DNA from: CAZPKH01 sp964587165
GTDB taxonomy: Bacteria > Bacteroidota > Bacteroidia > Bacteroidales > Muribaculaceae
Assembly: GCA_964587165.1 (NCBI GenBank)
Contig: CAZPKH010000008.1
Span: 1 to 64,000, forward strand
DNA: 64,000 nucleotides
Direction: 5' to 3'
Positions 42,667 through 50,829 of the stretch are shown one piece after another (position 1 is the first letter of the stretch; each line of letters begins with the position of its first letter). Below the pieces are notes generated by a model. The model was not told the origin of the DNA. It saw only the letters and a program-made list of their open reading frames with translations, and searched no databases. The translations under genes and the position numbers were made by a program.

Positions 42667-43623
42667 TTAAGATCCACCAAAAATACAGTAAACTGTGCCT
42701 ATACCTTTGGGCGATGTCGACACACTTATGCCCCACTGTCTGAGGAATTTGGCCAGATCACGAGCGAAATCTTCGGCGGAGATAGCTTTGGGCTTACCAC
42801 CGAATGAAGCTTTTCCGACTGTCGGAATGCGAAGGTGCTTTATTTCAAGGAGGTTGGCACTCTTATCACCTCTATAGTATTGACCGTTTACTGCGTTATC
42901 ACTTACCCAAGACTCTATGAGTTCGGCAAGCTCACCCGAGTCTCCTCTATACTCGACTTCGCTCTCGAATGTCAAAGGACACCCGTCGCCGATCTGGCAG
43001 ATTATTTCAACATCCCGGCCATTAGTGTTTATGTCGTTGAAGTGAGTCTGAATTTTATCGATCATTTCGTCCGAGAAAGAGTAGACTGCATCTGACACGA
43101 GACGCTGTATCGCTGAGGATGAACGAGCAGAAACATCAGATTTAGACATCAGCGTATTATTAGATGCTGCGTCGCGGACTTTTATCAGGTATTTCACCTG
43201 ATTGAATGCTCCGCGATTCACGGGGGTGATCTCGAGTTCAAGATATATGTCGGCTTTTACCTCACGGATGAGGGCTTCGATGTCGTCCTCCACCGGTACA
43301 CTTCCATCTTTCCCTTTCAGAACCATGGATCTTGAATTGCGTTCTGAGATTTTGTCGAAAGCGCCCGAGAGGTCTTCAAGGGGATACTCTTTATCTGCGA
43401 AGACGTTCTGGATACCGGCCACAGCGTCGCGGAATATCTCATTCTCAAGAGCTCTTTTCATGTTAGGGTAGAAATCACCGGTTTCAGGGTCACGCTCGCC
43501 ATAACGATTGGCTGCGCACCATTCTTTTGAAGGCACGACCATTATCACCGGCTTTTGAACGGCACCGAAAGCCTCGATAGCCATGCAGAGCAGAAGAACT
43601 ATCAGTAGATTGATTTTTTTCAT
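42667..43623 (-). CDS. DUF6175-like exported protein
   Basis: The 318-residue protein has a signal peptide (KKINLLIVLLLCMAIEAFGA) followed by KPVIMVVPSKEWCAANRYGE, a start I associate with DUF6175 proteins of Bacteroidales. The following part (YPNMKRALENEIFRDAVAGI, EVKADIYLELEITPVNRGAF) suggests an alpha/beta domain like those of CsgG/LPP20-type envelope proteins. It ends in GTVYCIFGGS. Function unknown. It is the second gene of the operon, with gaps of 35 and 30 bp. Confidence 0.7.
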   Translation of the reverse strand: MKKINLLIVLLLCMAIEAFGAVQKPVIMVVPSKEWCAANRYGERDPETGDFYPNMKRALENEIFRDAVAGIQNVFADKEYPLEDLSGAFDKISERNSRSMVLKGKDGSVPVEDDIEALIREVKADIYLELEITPVNRGAFNQVKYLIKVRDAASNNTLMSKSDVSARSSSAIQRLVSDAVYSFSDEMIDKIQTHFNDINTNGRDVEIICQIGDGCPLTFESEVEYRGDSGELAELIESWVSDNAVNGQYYRGDKSANLLEIKHLRIPTVGKASFGGKPKAISAEDFARDLAKFLRQWGISVSTSPKGIGTVYCIFGGS

Positions 43624-43658
43624 AACGTTATAGAGATATGATGGTTTTGGGTATACGA

Positions 43659-44189
43659 TCAGAGTGTAAGTTTGTTGCCTTTCACGCCAATACCGTTCTG
43701 CTCAAGATATTGAGCTAAAGCTTTTGTATTCAGGATGTAAATATCGACTATGCGTGTGCCCTGTTTTGTCTTTACGTTGTTTTCGCCGCTGGGGTAGTCA
43801 GTGCGTGCACGGCGGATGAACTGGTTGAATACTCCCTTCTTGAAGAAGTTGTCAAAGAACTCCTTATTATCGTGATACCCCTGAATACCGGAAGGGATCA
43901 TAGGCCTCATTTCGGGCACGTTTTCCTGATTCACCTGGTTGATAGAGCCGGCGATGCCGCGAAACATAGCATCGGCTACAGTGCACATGGCGGCGCGATC
44001 CATGGCTTTGTCGAAGTTTTTATCGACGGATACCACGCGGACCACTTTGTACGATGGGTCTTTGTGCTTTGCGATAAGCTGAGTTTCAGCAGTCTCGTTG
44101 ATGTCGAATTTGTAGTTTTTGGCAGCTGTCTGAGGCGCTGAAAAGAGTACAGCCATCAAGGCCAAAAGCAGGATGCAGGCTTTCTTCAT
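43659..44189 (-). CDS. Small exported protein of unknown function
   Basis: The 176-residue protein has a signal peptide (KKACILLLALMAVLFSAPQTA). The mature part is alpha/beta in character, with KVVRVVSVDKNFDKAMDRAA, FRGIAGSINQVNQENVP and a conserved-looking end GTRIVDIYILNTKALAQYLE. No family is recognised. It is the first gene of a four-gene operon of exported proteins and is preceded by a leader of about 395 nt with an attenuator-like structure, so the whole operon is probably controlled at transcription elongation. Confidence 0.7.
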   Translation of the reverse strand: MKKACILLLALMAVLFSAPQTAAKNYKFDINETAETQLIAKHKDPSYKVVRVVSVDKNFDKAMDRAAMCTVADAMFRGIAGSINQVNQENVPEMRPMIPSGIQGYHDNKEFFDNFFKKGVFNQFIRRARTDYPSGENNVKTKQGTRIVDIYILNTKALAQYLEQNGIGVKGNKLTL

Positions 44190-44257
44190 AATACTTTAAA
44201 ATAGCCGATAGCATCCCGGAGTTCAGCTGTTGTTGCGATATGACCGGTTTATAAATA

Positions 44258-44460
44258 AAAGACGTGGGATGCTCAATCCTGCTTATCCCACTCTTGAGGC
44301 CCTGAGACTGCCTTACGGAAAGGATAAGCAGTCGGTCAGCCCACGTATAGGTATCTATCACACCCGAAATGGCAAGTCGCATCGCTGCGGCCTACCATCG
44401 GTGGTAGAGTATTACCTACCCTGGACGTCTTCGCACTGCTCTGTCTTCGTTCCGTAATGA
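44258..44460 (-). ncRNA. Structured leader RNA with mutually exclusive terminator and antiterminator
   Basis: In plus coordinates, the terminator pairs 44264-44270 (GTGGGAT) with 44285-44291 (ATCCCAC); on the minus strand it is followed by a T-rich tract (44260-44251). A competing fold pairs 44262-44268 (ACGTGGG) with 44340-44346 (CCCACGT) and 44279-44288 (CTGCTTATCC) with 44322-44331 (GGATAAGCAG), using bases of both terminator arms. A third hairpin, 44306-44311 with 44328-44333, competes with the 10-bp stem. Upstream in the RNA lie hairpins CTACCA-CCGA-TGGTAG (44392-44407) and CGCA-GCGA-TGCG. The arrangement is that of a riboswitch or attenuator ahead of the exported-protein operon. It fits no class I recognise. 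A free-standing small RNA ending at this terminator is the alternative. Confidence 0.55.
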
Positions 44461-44588
44461 AATTTCTCAGGTTTCAAGAGTTGAAGACAGCGTTAGGAAA
44501 AACGCCTTTATATTTAAATTATTTCTTCCGTTACATTTTCGAGTACCGAAAGTTTAATAAACAAAAGCATTTCTGCTGTTGTTTTGTG

Positions 44589-44620
44589 CAAAAGTATGTA
44601 TTATTCCATAACTATGCAAA
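44589..44620 (-). promoter_or_regulatory. Promoter of the leader RNA and four-gene operon
   Basis: On the minus strand TTTG (44620-44617), 20 nt and TACTTTTG (44596-44589) match the Bacteroidota consensus. Transcription would begin near 44583, giving a leader of about 395 nt before the ATG at 44189. Confidence 0.75.
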
Positions 44621-44693
44621 TTTTTTTCCGTTCACTTCGTTCATTTTGACTGAGAAGAGGTGAAACAAATCGCTTTTCGATTGTTATAACTTT

Positions 44694-45368
44694 ATGAAAG
44701 ATTTGATTACAGCAGTGAAAGAGCGCCATTCAGTGCGCTCGTACACAGATCGAGAGATACCGGAAGATATTATCGCTCAGCTCAATGCGCGTATAGCGCA
44801 TGCCAATGAGGCGGCCGGCTTGCATCTTCAGTTGATATGCTCGGAGCCCCGAGCTTTCGGCGAGTCGCGTCTGGCAAGTTACGGTAAGTTTTCGGGCGTG
44901 ACAAATTATATTGCCGTGGTGGCTCCCAAAAGCAAGCAGGCCGAGATTGCTGCCGGCTACTGGGGTGAGGATGTCGTGCTTCTTGCGCAGCAGCTTGGCC
45001 TGAACAGCTGCTGGGTAGGGCTTACGTTCAGCAAAAAGAAGATGGCAGCCGAGATACCCGACGGTTGCAAGCTTTATGCTCTGATAGCGATAGGTTATGG
45101 TGCTACTCAGGGGGCGGTGCATAAGATCAAGACCCCCGACAAGGTGGCCGATGAGCGTTCGCTGCAGGTGCCTTGGTTTGCCCGGGGTGTGGAGTTTGCC
45201 CTGCTTGCTCCGACTGCTCTCAATCAGCAGAAGTTTCATTTTTCGCTCCGCGGCGGGAATATAGTCGAGGCTACTCACGGCTGGGGTCCTTATACCCGCC
45301 TCGATATGGGGATAGCGTGCCGACATTTTGAGATAGGTGCCGCGCCCGAAGTGGTGAAGTTTGCATAA
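44694..45368 (+). CDS. Nitroreductase-family protein
   Basis: The 224-residue protein starts with the nitroreductase signature VKERHSVRSYTDREIPEDII (FMN-phosphate-binding R-S-x-R). It continues with GKFSGVTNYIAVVAPKS, AGYWGEDVVLLAQQLGLNSCW (the dimer-interface helix) and the C-terminal MGIACRHFEIGA. It uses FMN and NAD(P)H to reduce an unknown substrate in the cytoplasm; the GEDVVLLAQQLGLNSCWVGL context is that of the putative TM-nitroreductase subgroup. The gene is alone, divergent from the leader RNA, and ends in a bidirectional hairpin shared with the DUF3332 gene. Confidence 0.88.
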   Translation: MKDLITAVKERHSVRSYTDREIPEDIIAQLNARIAHANEAAGLHLQLICSEPRAFGESRLASYGKFSGVTNYIAVVAPKSKQAEIAAGYWGEDVVLLAQQLGLNSCWVGLTFSKKKMAAEIPDGCKLYALIAIGYGATQGAVHKIKTPDKVADERSLQVPWFARGVEFALLAPTALNQQKFHFSLRGGNIVEATHGWGPYTRLDMGIACRHFEIGAAPEVVKFA

Positions 45369-45393
45369 AAGAAGTGGTGAAGTTTACATAAAA
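45348..45393 (+). repeat. 23-bp tandem duplication over the nitroreductase stop
   Basis: The last codons and stop of the nitroreductase gene (45348-45370) are repeated immediately downstream (45371-45393) with one substitution (TTTGCATAA to TTTACATAA). The second copy is past the stop and untranslated. Confidence 0.85.
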
Positions 45394-45395
45394 TT

Positions 45396-45426
45396 CGAGG
45401 CCGCCCGAGAGTTTCAGGCGGCCTCG
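45396..45426. terminator. Bidirectional terminator between convergent genes
   Basis: A perfect 10-bp GC-rich stem (45396-45405 with 45417-45426) lies between the nitroreductase and DUF3332 genes. On the minus strand it is followed by AATTTTATG. Confidence 0.8.
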
Positions 45427-45450
45427 CTGTATGTGTGCGGAGCTACAATG

Positions 45451-46008
45451 TCAGCGCATAGCCATGGGCTGCATCTGCATGGCCATCTGCTCGTAGGCGA
45501 GCACACCGGCTTCGGAGAGCTCGACGGTGATGCGTGAGCCGTCGCAGGCGGGCATCGATACATGAGTGTCGTCGACAAATGTCATAAGCTCGTAGGTGTC
45601 GCCGTTGTCGACGGTGACGCTCCATGATGTGCGCTCGGCGTCGTAGTCGAGTCGTGTCTGCGAGCCGGATGTCTCGTCGGTTATGGTGTAACCCTGCGAA
45701 TCGCACTCTACGAGGTATTTGTGGCCGTCCTGTCCGATCACCTCGCGGTTGCCTGCTGAGGCTACCGGATTTGTGCCGCTCCAGAACTCTATCGAGTTGA
45801 TCACCAGGAGGTCGGCAAGACCCGATACTTCGTATACGGGGAGAATCCAGAAGGCAAAGAATACTACCTCGTTGACAAACTTGTTGCCGATTCCCTTGTT
45901 CCAGGTCAGAAGTTTATTGGTGAGTGAGAACGAACCGATGCACGATGTCATAAGCATCGACCCGCAGAGAGTGGCCACTATGGCGACCGAGAGGTATCTC
46001 TTTTTCAT
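45451..46008 (-). CDS. DUF3332 lipoprotein
   Basis: The 185-residue protein has a lipoprotein signal with lipobox LMTSC (C23). Then comes the very conserved DUF3332 block FSLTNKLLTWNKGIGNKFVN and FFAFWILPVYEVSGLADLLV. The rest is beta-rich (KYLVECDSQGYTITDE, SWSVTVDNGDTYELM) and ends with a methionine-rich AYEQMAMQMQPMAMR. It is found in many Bacteroidota as an envelope lipoprotein of unknown role. It lies 28 bp after purM on the same strand and may be read through from it. Confidence 0.85.
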   Translation of the reverse strand: MKKRYLSVAIVATLCGSMLMTSCIGSFSLTNKLLTWNKGIGNKFVNEVVFFAFWILPVYEVSGLADLLVINSIEFWSGTNPVASAGNREVIGQDGHKYLVECDSQGYTITDETSGSQTRLDYDAERTSWSVTVDNGDTYELMTFVDDTHVSMPACDGSRITVELSEAGVLAYEQMAMQMQPMAMR

Positions 46009-46036
46009 GTCTGTATGTGTGAATGGTGGGTTATTG

Positions 46037-47209
46037 TCAATACTCGAATGTGCCGTAGTCGGAGCGTATGGTGAGGTGTGTCGATCCGTCGGCCGAAGGC
46101 TCTACGCGGCCTACTATCCGGGCCGGTATGCCGAACTCTTCGCTGATGGCGATGATGCGTTCGGCATGTTCGGGCGATACGTATATCTCCATGCGGTGCC
46201 CCATGTTGAACACTTTGTACATCTCCTTCCAGTCGGTGCCCGACTCGCGGGCTATCATGGCGAAGAGCGGGGGTACGGGGAAAAGGTTGTCCTTCACCAC
46301 ATGCACGCCGTCGACGAAGTGAAGCACCTTGGTCTGAGCGCCTCCGGAGCAGTGCACCATGCCGTGTATCTGCGGGCGGAGCTCCGAGAGAATTTTCTTG
46401 ATCACAGGAGCGTATGTGCGTGTGGGCGAGAGCACGAGCTTGCCGGCATCGAGCGGCGAGCCTTCTACGGCATCGGTGAGCCCTACTGAGCCTGAGTATA
46501 CCAGCTCGGCAGGCACGGCATGGTCGTAGCTCTCGGGGTAGTCGCGTGCCACATCTTTTGAGAATACGTCATGTCGGGCCGAGGTAAGACCGTTGGAGCC
46601 CATGCCGCCGTTGTATTCGGTCTCGTAGGTGGCTTGGCCGTAGGAGGCGAGGCCGACAATGACATCGCCCGGGCGGATATTGGCGTTGTCGATCACATCG
46701 GCGCGGCGCATGCGGCCTGTCACTGTCGAGTCGACGATTATCGTGCGCACCAGATCGCCCACATCGGCTGTCTCGCCCCCGGTGCTGTATATCTCGATAC
46801 CCTTGGAGCGCAGGTCGGCGAGCAGCTCCTCGGTGCCGTTGATTATGGCCGAGATCACTTCGCCGGGTATCAGCATTTTGTTGCGTCCGATAGTCGACGA
46901 TACCAGTATGCGGTCGGTAGCACCGACACAGAGCAGGTCGTCGAGGTTCATGATCAGGGCATCCTGAGCGATACCTTTCCATACCGACATATCGCCCGTC
47001 TGCCGCCAGTATACGTATGCGAGCGAAGATTTCGTGCCGGCGCCATCGGCGTGCATTATGTTGCACCACTCGGGGTCGCCGCCCAGCAGGTCGGGGATTA
47101 TCTTACAGAATGCTTTGGGGTATAACCCTTTGTCGACATTTTTTATAGCGGCATGCACATCCTCCTTAGAGGCCGAAACGCCGCGCAGATCGTAACGCTG
47201 ATTGCTCAT
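46037..47209 (-). CDS. purM: Phosphoribosylformylglycinamidine cyclo-ligase (AIR synthase)
   Basis: PurM makes aminoimidazole ribotide from FGAM with ATP in purine synthesis. I chose the ATG at 47209 (MSNQRYDLRGVSASKEDVHA); a TTG five codons upstream lies in a repeat. The 390-residue protein has the family motifs HADGAGTKSSLAYVYW, LIMNLDDLLCVGATD, STGGETADVGDL, GDVIVGLASYGQATYE and VHCSGGAQTKVLHFVDG. This longer form is typical of Bacteroidota. It starts 35 bp after the TrmH-family gene on the same strand. Confidence 0.93.
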   Translation of the reverse strand: MSNQRYDLRGVSASKEDVHAAIKNVDKGLYPKAFCKIIPDLLGGDPEWCNIMHADGAGTKSSLAYVYWRQTGDMSVWKGIAQDALIMNLDDLLCVGATDRILVSSTIGRNKMLIPGEVISAIINGTEELLADLRSKGIEIYSTGGETADVGDLVRTIIVDSTVTGRMRRADVIDNANIRPGDVIVGLASYGQATYETEYNGGMGSNGLTSARHDVFSKDVARDYPESYDHAVPAELVYSGSVGLTDAVEGSPLDAGKLVLSPTRTYAPVIKKILSELRPQIHGMVHCSGGAQTKVLHFVDGVHVVKDNLFPVPPLFAMIARESGTDWKEMYKVFNMGHRMEIYVSPEHAERIIAISEEFGIPARIVGRVEPSADGSTHLTIRSDYGTFEY

Positions 47210-47215
47210 TTTTTT

Positions 47216-47232
47216 ATGGGACAAGCTCTAAA
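47216..47232 (-). repeat. Solo copy of the MITE-like element end
   Basis: Seventeen bases here (TTATGGGACAAGCTCTA on the plus strand) also form the right end of the element at 14318-14662 (14645-14661). No second end or palindrome is visible nearby, so it is either a remnant or an insertion hotspot. It occupies the short gap before purM and may lie in its 5' leader. Confidence 0.7.
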
Positions 47233-47244
47233 TTTTTTGCAAAT

Positions 47245-48048
47245 TTAGCAATTTATTCTCAGCTGCCAAAAGGCTACGGCAGCGGCTGCAGCTACGTTGA
47301 GCGAATCGACAGGGCGCGCCATGGGGATGCGTGCCGTATAGTCGGCTGCCTCTATTATCTCGTCGGGGAGGCCGTCGCCCTCGGTGCCGAGTATCAGGGC
47401 AAGGCGCTCCTCAGCGGCGAGCACCGGGTCGGTGATCGATACGGATCGGTGTGTCAGAGCCAGCGCCACCGATTTAAATCCGGCTGCGGCGAGGGTGGGG
47501 AGTATGGGTGTCGTGACGGTGGCCCACGGTATCATAAACACGGTGCCCATAGATGTTCGCACGGCTCGACGGTTGAGCGGATCGCACGCTGCGCCGCTCA
47601 GCAGCACGGCATCTATCCCCAAAGCGGCAGCCGAGCGGAATATGGCGCCGACATTGGTGGTGTCGCACACTCCGTGTAGCACCGCCACACGCCGCGCGCT
47701 CCGTAGCAGGGTCTGCGGCTCGGCCGGCGCAGGTCGCCGCATGGCGCAGAGCACACCGCGGGTCAAGGTATAACCCGTCAGGTCAGCGAGGATCCGGCGC
47801 TCCCCGGTGAATACCGGTGTATCGGCCGGCATCAGCGATATTATACCGGCGGCGTCGCCTTCGATATGCCGTCGCTCGGTGAGTAGCGACACCGGCTGCA
47901 AGCCGGCCTCAAGAGCTACCTTTATGACCTTCGGACTCTCGGCTATGAAAATGCCGTCGGCGGTTGCCGTGCGCAGTTGAGCTTCGGTAAGTCGCGCGTA
48001 CGGCGCCAACCGTGGATCGTCGGTAGATTCGATCTCTATCAGATGCAT
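47245..48048 (-). CDS. TrmH-family (SPOUT) RNA 2'-O-methyltransferase
   Basis: The ATG at 48048 gives 267 residues; further upstream in-frame starts overlap ispH more deeply. The protein has an N-terminal substrate-binding domain (FIAESPKVIKVALEAGLQPV) and the SPOUT knot motifs: HGVCDTTNVGAIFRSAAALG (motif 1), LNRRAVRTSMGTVFMIPWAT, LALILGTEGDGLPDEIIEAA (motif 2) and IPMARPVDSLNVAAAAAVAF (motif 3). It methylates a ribose 2'-OH in tRNA or rRNA; the exact target cannot be read. Its start overlaps the end of ispH by 10 bp. Confidence 0.9.
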   Translation of the reverse strand: MHLIEIESTDDPRLAPYARLTEAQLRTATADGIFIAESPKVIKVALEAGLQPVSLLTERRHIEGDAAGIISLMPADTPVFTGERRILADLTGYTLTRGVLCAMRRPAPAEPQTLLRSARRVAVLHGVCDTTNVGAIFRSAAALGIDAVLLSGAACDPLNRRAVRTSMGTVFMIPWATVTTPILPTLAAAGFKSVALALTHRSVSITDPVLAAEERLALILGTEGDGLPDEIIEAADYTARIPMARPVDSLNVAAAAAVAFWQLRINC

Positions 48049-48908
48049 TGCTGGATATGTTCTTTTATCTGCTCCATGAGCCATCGCGGGGTGGAGGTCG
48101 CTCCGCAGATTCCTATCGTTGCAGCGCCGGTGATCCATTCAGGCTGAATGTCGGCTTCGGTGGCCACGATATGTGTCGATGGGTTCTCGGCCAGACACTC
48201 GGCTGCGAGCACTTTGCCGTTTGAGCTCTTGGGCGATGTGACAAATATCACCACATCGTGCTCGCGGGCAAACTGGCGGAGTTTGTCTATACGGTTGGCC
48301 ACCTGGCGGCATATTGTGTCGTGGTAGGTGAAAGGTACGTCAGGAGCCATGCGTCCGGATATGGCACTGATGATATTGCGCAGGCCGTCGATCGATTTTG
48401 TGGTCTGAGAGTACAGGTCGATGGGGCGGCTGAAGTCGAGCGCGTCGAGCTCGTCGATACTCTCCACCACTATGGCATGCCCGTCGGTCTGCCCGACCAG
48501 GCCGTTCACCTCGGCGTGCCCTTTCTTGCCGTAAATCACTATCTGCGTCCGTCCGTGGGGGTCGGCATCGCAGGCGCGTTTGATGCGTCGCTGCAACTGG
48601 AGCACCACCGGGCATGTGGCGTCGATAAGCGTGATGCCGCGAGCTTGGGCCGTGGCATACGTGGCCGGTGGCTCGCCGTGAGCGCGCAGAAGCACCCGCG
48701 ACCCTGCTGTGAGGCTGTCGAGATCGGCGTGAGTGATGGTGCTGAGCCCCTTGAGGCGCAGCCGCTCTACTTCAGTAGAGTTGTGCACGATGTCGCCGAG
48801 GGAATGCAGCGAGCCACCGCGGGCAAGCTCCTCTTCGGCTTTGCGGATTGCGGCAACCACTCCGTGGCAGAACCCGGAGCCGGGGTCAATCTCAATAATA
48901 GGTTTCAC
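48039..48908 (-). CDS. ispH: 4-hydroxy-3-methylbut-2-enyl diphosphate reductase
   Basis: IspH is the last enzyme of the MEP isoprenoid pathway and makes IPP and DMAPP with a 4Fe-4S cluster. The three cluster cysteines are visible: C14 in GSGFCHGV, C99 in IDATCPVV and C200 in HDTICRQVANR. Other signatures are LRAHGEPP, YGKKGHAEVNGLVGQ and GGATSTP-like ICGATSTPRWLMEQI. The start is GTG at 48908, which overlaps the cmk stop by 4 bp. Length (289) is normal. Confidence 0.94.
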   Translation of the reverse strand: MKPIIEIDPGSGFCHGVVAAIRKAEEELARGGSLHSLGDIVHNSTEVERLRLKGLSTITHADLDSLTAGSRVLLRAHGEPPATYATAQARGITLIDATCPVVLQLQRRIKRACDADPHGRTQIVIYGKKGHAEVNGLVGQTDGHAIVVESIDELDALDFSRPIDLYSQTTKSIDGLRNIISAISGRMAPDVPFTYHDTICRQVANRIDKLRQFAREHDVVIFVTSPKSSNGKVLAAECLAENPSTHIVATEADIQPEWITGAATIGICGATSTPRWLMEQIKEHIQQCI

Positions 48909-49633
48909 GCGTGTGAGAGCGATTTGACAGTGTCGTGGAATATTTCGAGCAAAAGATCATCCTGCTGCCGGGGCGAAAGATTGTCGTTGTCGATCACTTT
49001 CGCATCGTCGGCACGGCGCAGGGGGCTCTCTGCGCGGGTGGTGTCGATATGATCGCGGCTACGCACGTTGTCGAGCACCTGCTCGTATGTAGCCGTGGTA
49101 TCGCCTTTGGCCTGAAGCTCAAGGTATCGACGGCGGGCGCGTGTCTCGGCCGAAGCGTTGACGAATATTTTCATTTCGGCCGTCGGAAAAACAGTTGTGC
49201 CGATGTCGCGGCCATCCATCACTATCCCTTTGTCGTGGCCGAACTCCTGCTGCATACGCACCAAGGCATGGCGCACAGCCGGTATGGCGGCCACAGGCGA
49301 TACATGCTCCGACACTTGCAGCGAGCGTATCTCGCGCTCCACGTCGGCACCGTCGAGAGTAGTGTGCTGGCCGTCGGGAGTCACCTCAAAATCAATCTTT
49401 ATCTGCGGCAGAGCGGCCGTAAGGGCAGCGGCATCGACCGTACCGTCGGCGGCTATCATGCCGTGGCGCATGGCGTAGAGGGTCACGGCCCGGTACATTG
49501 CTCCCGAGTCGATATAACGGTAGCCCACTTTGCGGGCCAGAGTTTTTGCCATGGTGCTTTTGCCCGACGACGAGAAGCCGTCGATGGCTACTATGATACG
49601 TGGGGTTTGCGAAGTGTCAGTTGCGGAATTCAT
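48905..49633 (-). CDS. cmk: Cytidylate kinase
   Basis: CMP/dCMP kinase. The 242-residue protein has the P-loop GFSSSGKS (19-26), YRYIDSGAMYRAVTLYAM, the family signature MDGRDIGTTVFPTAEMKIFV and the lid RARRRYLELQAKGDTTATYE. The last residues vary. It overlaps porQ at its start by 17 bp and ispH at its end by 4 bp. The order porQ-cmk-ispH is common in Bacteroidales. Confidence 0.95.
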   Translation of the reverse strand: MNSATDTSQTPRIIVAIDGFSSSGKSTMAKTLARKVGYRYIDSGAMYRAVTLYAMRHGMIAADGTVDAAALTAALPQIKIDFEVTPDGQHTTLDGADVEREIRSLQVSEHVSPVAAIPAVRHALVRMQQEFGHDKGIVMDGRDIGTTVFPTAEMKIFVNASAETRARRRYLELQAKGDTTATYEQVLDNVRSRDHIDTTRAESPLRRADDAKVIDNDNLSPRQQDDLLLEIFHDTVKSLSHA

Positions 49634-50657
49634 ATAGATTTGTGGAGAGGTTTAGCATTAATGTGGTGCCTCCGGAGTGGGGCTGCCCGAAGCCTATGCC
49701 TATGCCGAAGTTTTTTACGTTAAGACCCGCGGCGAGATTCCACCCCGACAGAAACGAGCGGTGGTAGGTGGCCATGTCGGTGCGTGTCTTGTAGTTGTAG
49801 CCGAGAGCTACGTAGAAACGGTCGGATGGCACGAAATCGAGGCCGAAAATGATGTGGCGGAACAGATTTGAGCCGAACGAATCTTTCCACTCGCCGGGTT
49901 TCATCTCGGTGCCGTCGCCGGTATCGTAGTAGGGGAGGTGCCATTTGGTGAGATTCCATAGCGTGATGTTGAATCTCACCGGGAATGTGCCGAACGACTG
50001 GGTCCAGCCCAGGCGCACATCGATAGGCAGACGGTCGTAAGAGTCGGCAAAACGTTTCACCTGGCCGCCGAGGTTCACCACCGCCAGCGAGAGCGACAGG
50101 TCGCGCTCAGGGTCGTAATAGTTTACACCGAGATCGGTTGCCAGAGCTATTGCAGTATAGTCGGAATATGCCGAGTAAAGGAATTTGAGTGTCGCACCGC
50201 CTCGCCAGTTGCCGTATATGTCGTGCGAGTAGAAAGCGCTTACGGCCATATCTTTGGGAGAGAATTTGCCGGTGGCTTGTCCGAACTCATCGTAGCCGTC
50301 GATTTTGCCGTAGTCGAGATATTGCAGTCCGACAGCCCAAGCGCTCTTGTCGTTGACGGGCATACCGAATTTCACACCGGCAAAGTTGCTGTTGCCGAGC
50401 CATCGGGAGTAGTTCATGCCGATCTGCATCTCCATCTCCGGGCCAAGCAGGGCCGGGTTTTGATCTATCATCATGATGTCGTCGGCCACAGTCGATATGT
50501 TGATTCCACCCAAGCCGAAAGCGTGGGTGGACGACGGGACGTTAAGGAAGTTGTAAGCCGGCGAGGTGTTTTCGGCAGCCGCTGCGCAGGGGGAGAGGAC
50601 AGCAACAGAGAGAAGCGCACCACATATCATCCGGCTCAGTAGGTTGCTATGCTTCAT
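49617..50657 (-). CDS. porQ: Type IX secretion system protein PorQ
   Basis: The 346-residue protein has a signal peptide (LSRMICGALLSVAVLSPCAAA), then YNFLNVPSSTHAFGLGGINI and DDIMMIDQNPALLGPEMEMQ, characteristic of PorQ. The rest alternates like a FadL/PorV-type outer-membrane barrel (WAVGLQYLDYGKIDGYDEFG, DRFYVALGYNYKTRTD) and ends LSTNLYEFRN. PorQ belongs to the attachment complex of type IX secretion with PorU, PorV and PorZ. Its presence agrees with the sorting-tail-like C-termini on the CotH and GH53 proteins. A promoter about 170 nt upstream and a hairpin in the leader suggest attenuation. Confidence 0.9.
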   Translation of the reverse strand: MKHSNLLSRMICGALLSVAVLSPCAAAAENTSPAYNFLNVPSSTHAFGLGGINISTVADDIMMIDQNPALLGPEMEMQIGMNYSRWLGNSNFAGVKFGMPVNDKSAWAVGLQYLDYGKIDGYDEFGQATGKFSPKDMAVSAFYSHDIYGNWRGGATLKFLYSAYSDYTAIALATDLGVNYYDPERDLSLSLAVVNLGGQVKRFADSYDRLPIDVRLGWTQSFGTFPVRFNITLWNLTKWHLPYYDTGDGTEMKPGEWKDSFGSNLFRHIIFGLDFVPSDRFYVALGYNYKTRTDMATYHRSFLSGWNLAAGLNVKNFGIGIGFGQPHSGGTTLMLNLSTNLYEFRN

Positions 50658-50778
50658 ACATATATATAACGAAGCTATCGCGACGTTAGTGTGAGGTGAG
50701 GAATCTAAAATTCAAGATTGATTGAACTTACTCAACGAATATGTTTGAAAAGGTTTTTGTGTTACCTTTGCAATATTA

Positions 50779-50818
50779 AAACTAAACCCGATAGCTTGAC
50801 GAATCAGGGGCTACCGGG
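50779..50818 (-). terminator. Attenuator-like hairpin in the porQ leader
   Basis: On the minus strand CCCGGTAGC (50818-50810) pairs with GCTATCGGG (50795-50787), nine pairs with one G-U and a 14-nt loop, followed by TTTAGTTTTAAT. It lies only a few nucleotides into the predicted porQ transcript and about 130 nt before the ATG, so it could end transcription early. Confidence 0.5.
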
Positions 50819-50829
50819 AATCAACACTG

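Noticed and set aside
44230..44460. Known RNAs as explanation of the structured leader (RNase P RNA, 6S, SRP RNA, TPP riboswitch because of a CTGAGA near 44303)
   Set aside because: The conserved core sequences of these RNAs are absent; CTGAGA is on the opposite strand to the promoter and lacks the rest of the TPP motif. 6S RNA cannot be excluded without a covariance search.
47209..47224. TTG at 47224 as purM start
   Set aside because: It lies within the repeat-derived sequence; the ATG at 47209 begins the conserved MSNQRYDLRGVSASKED.
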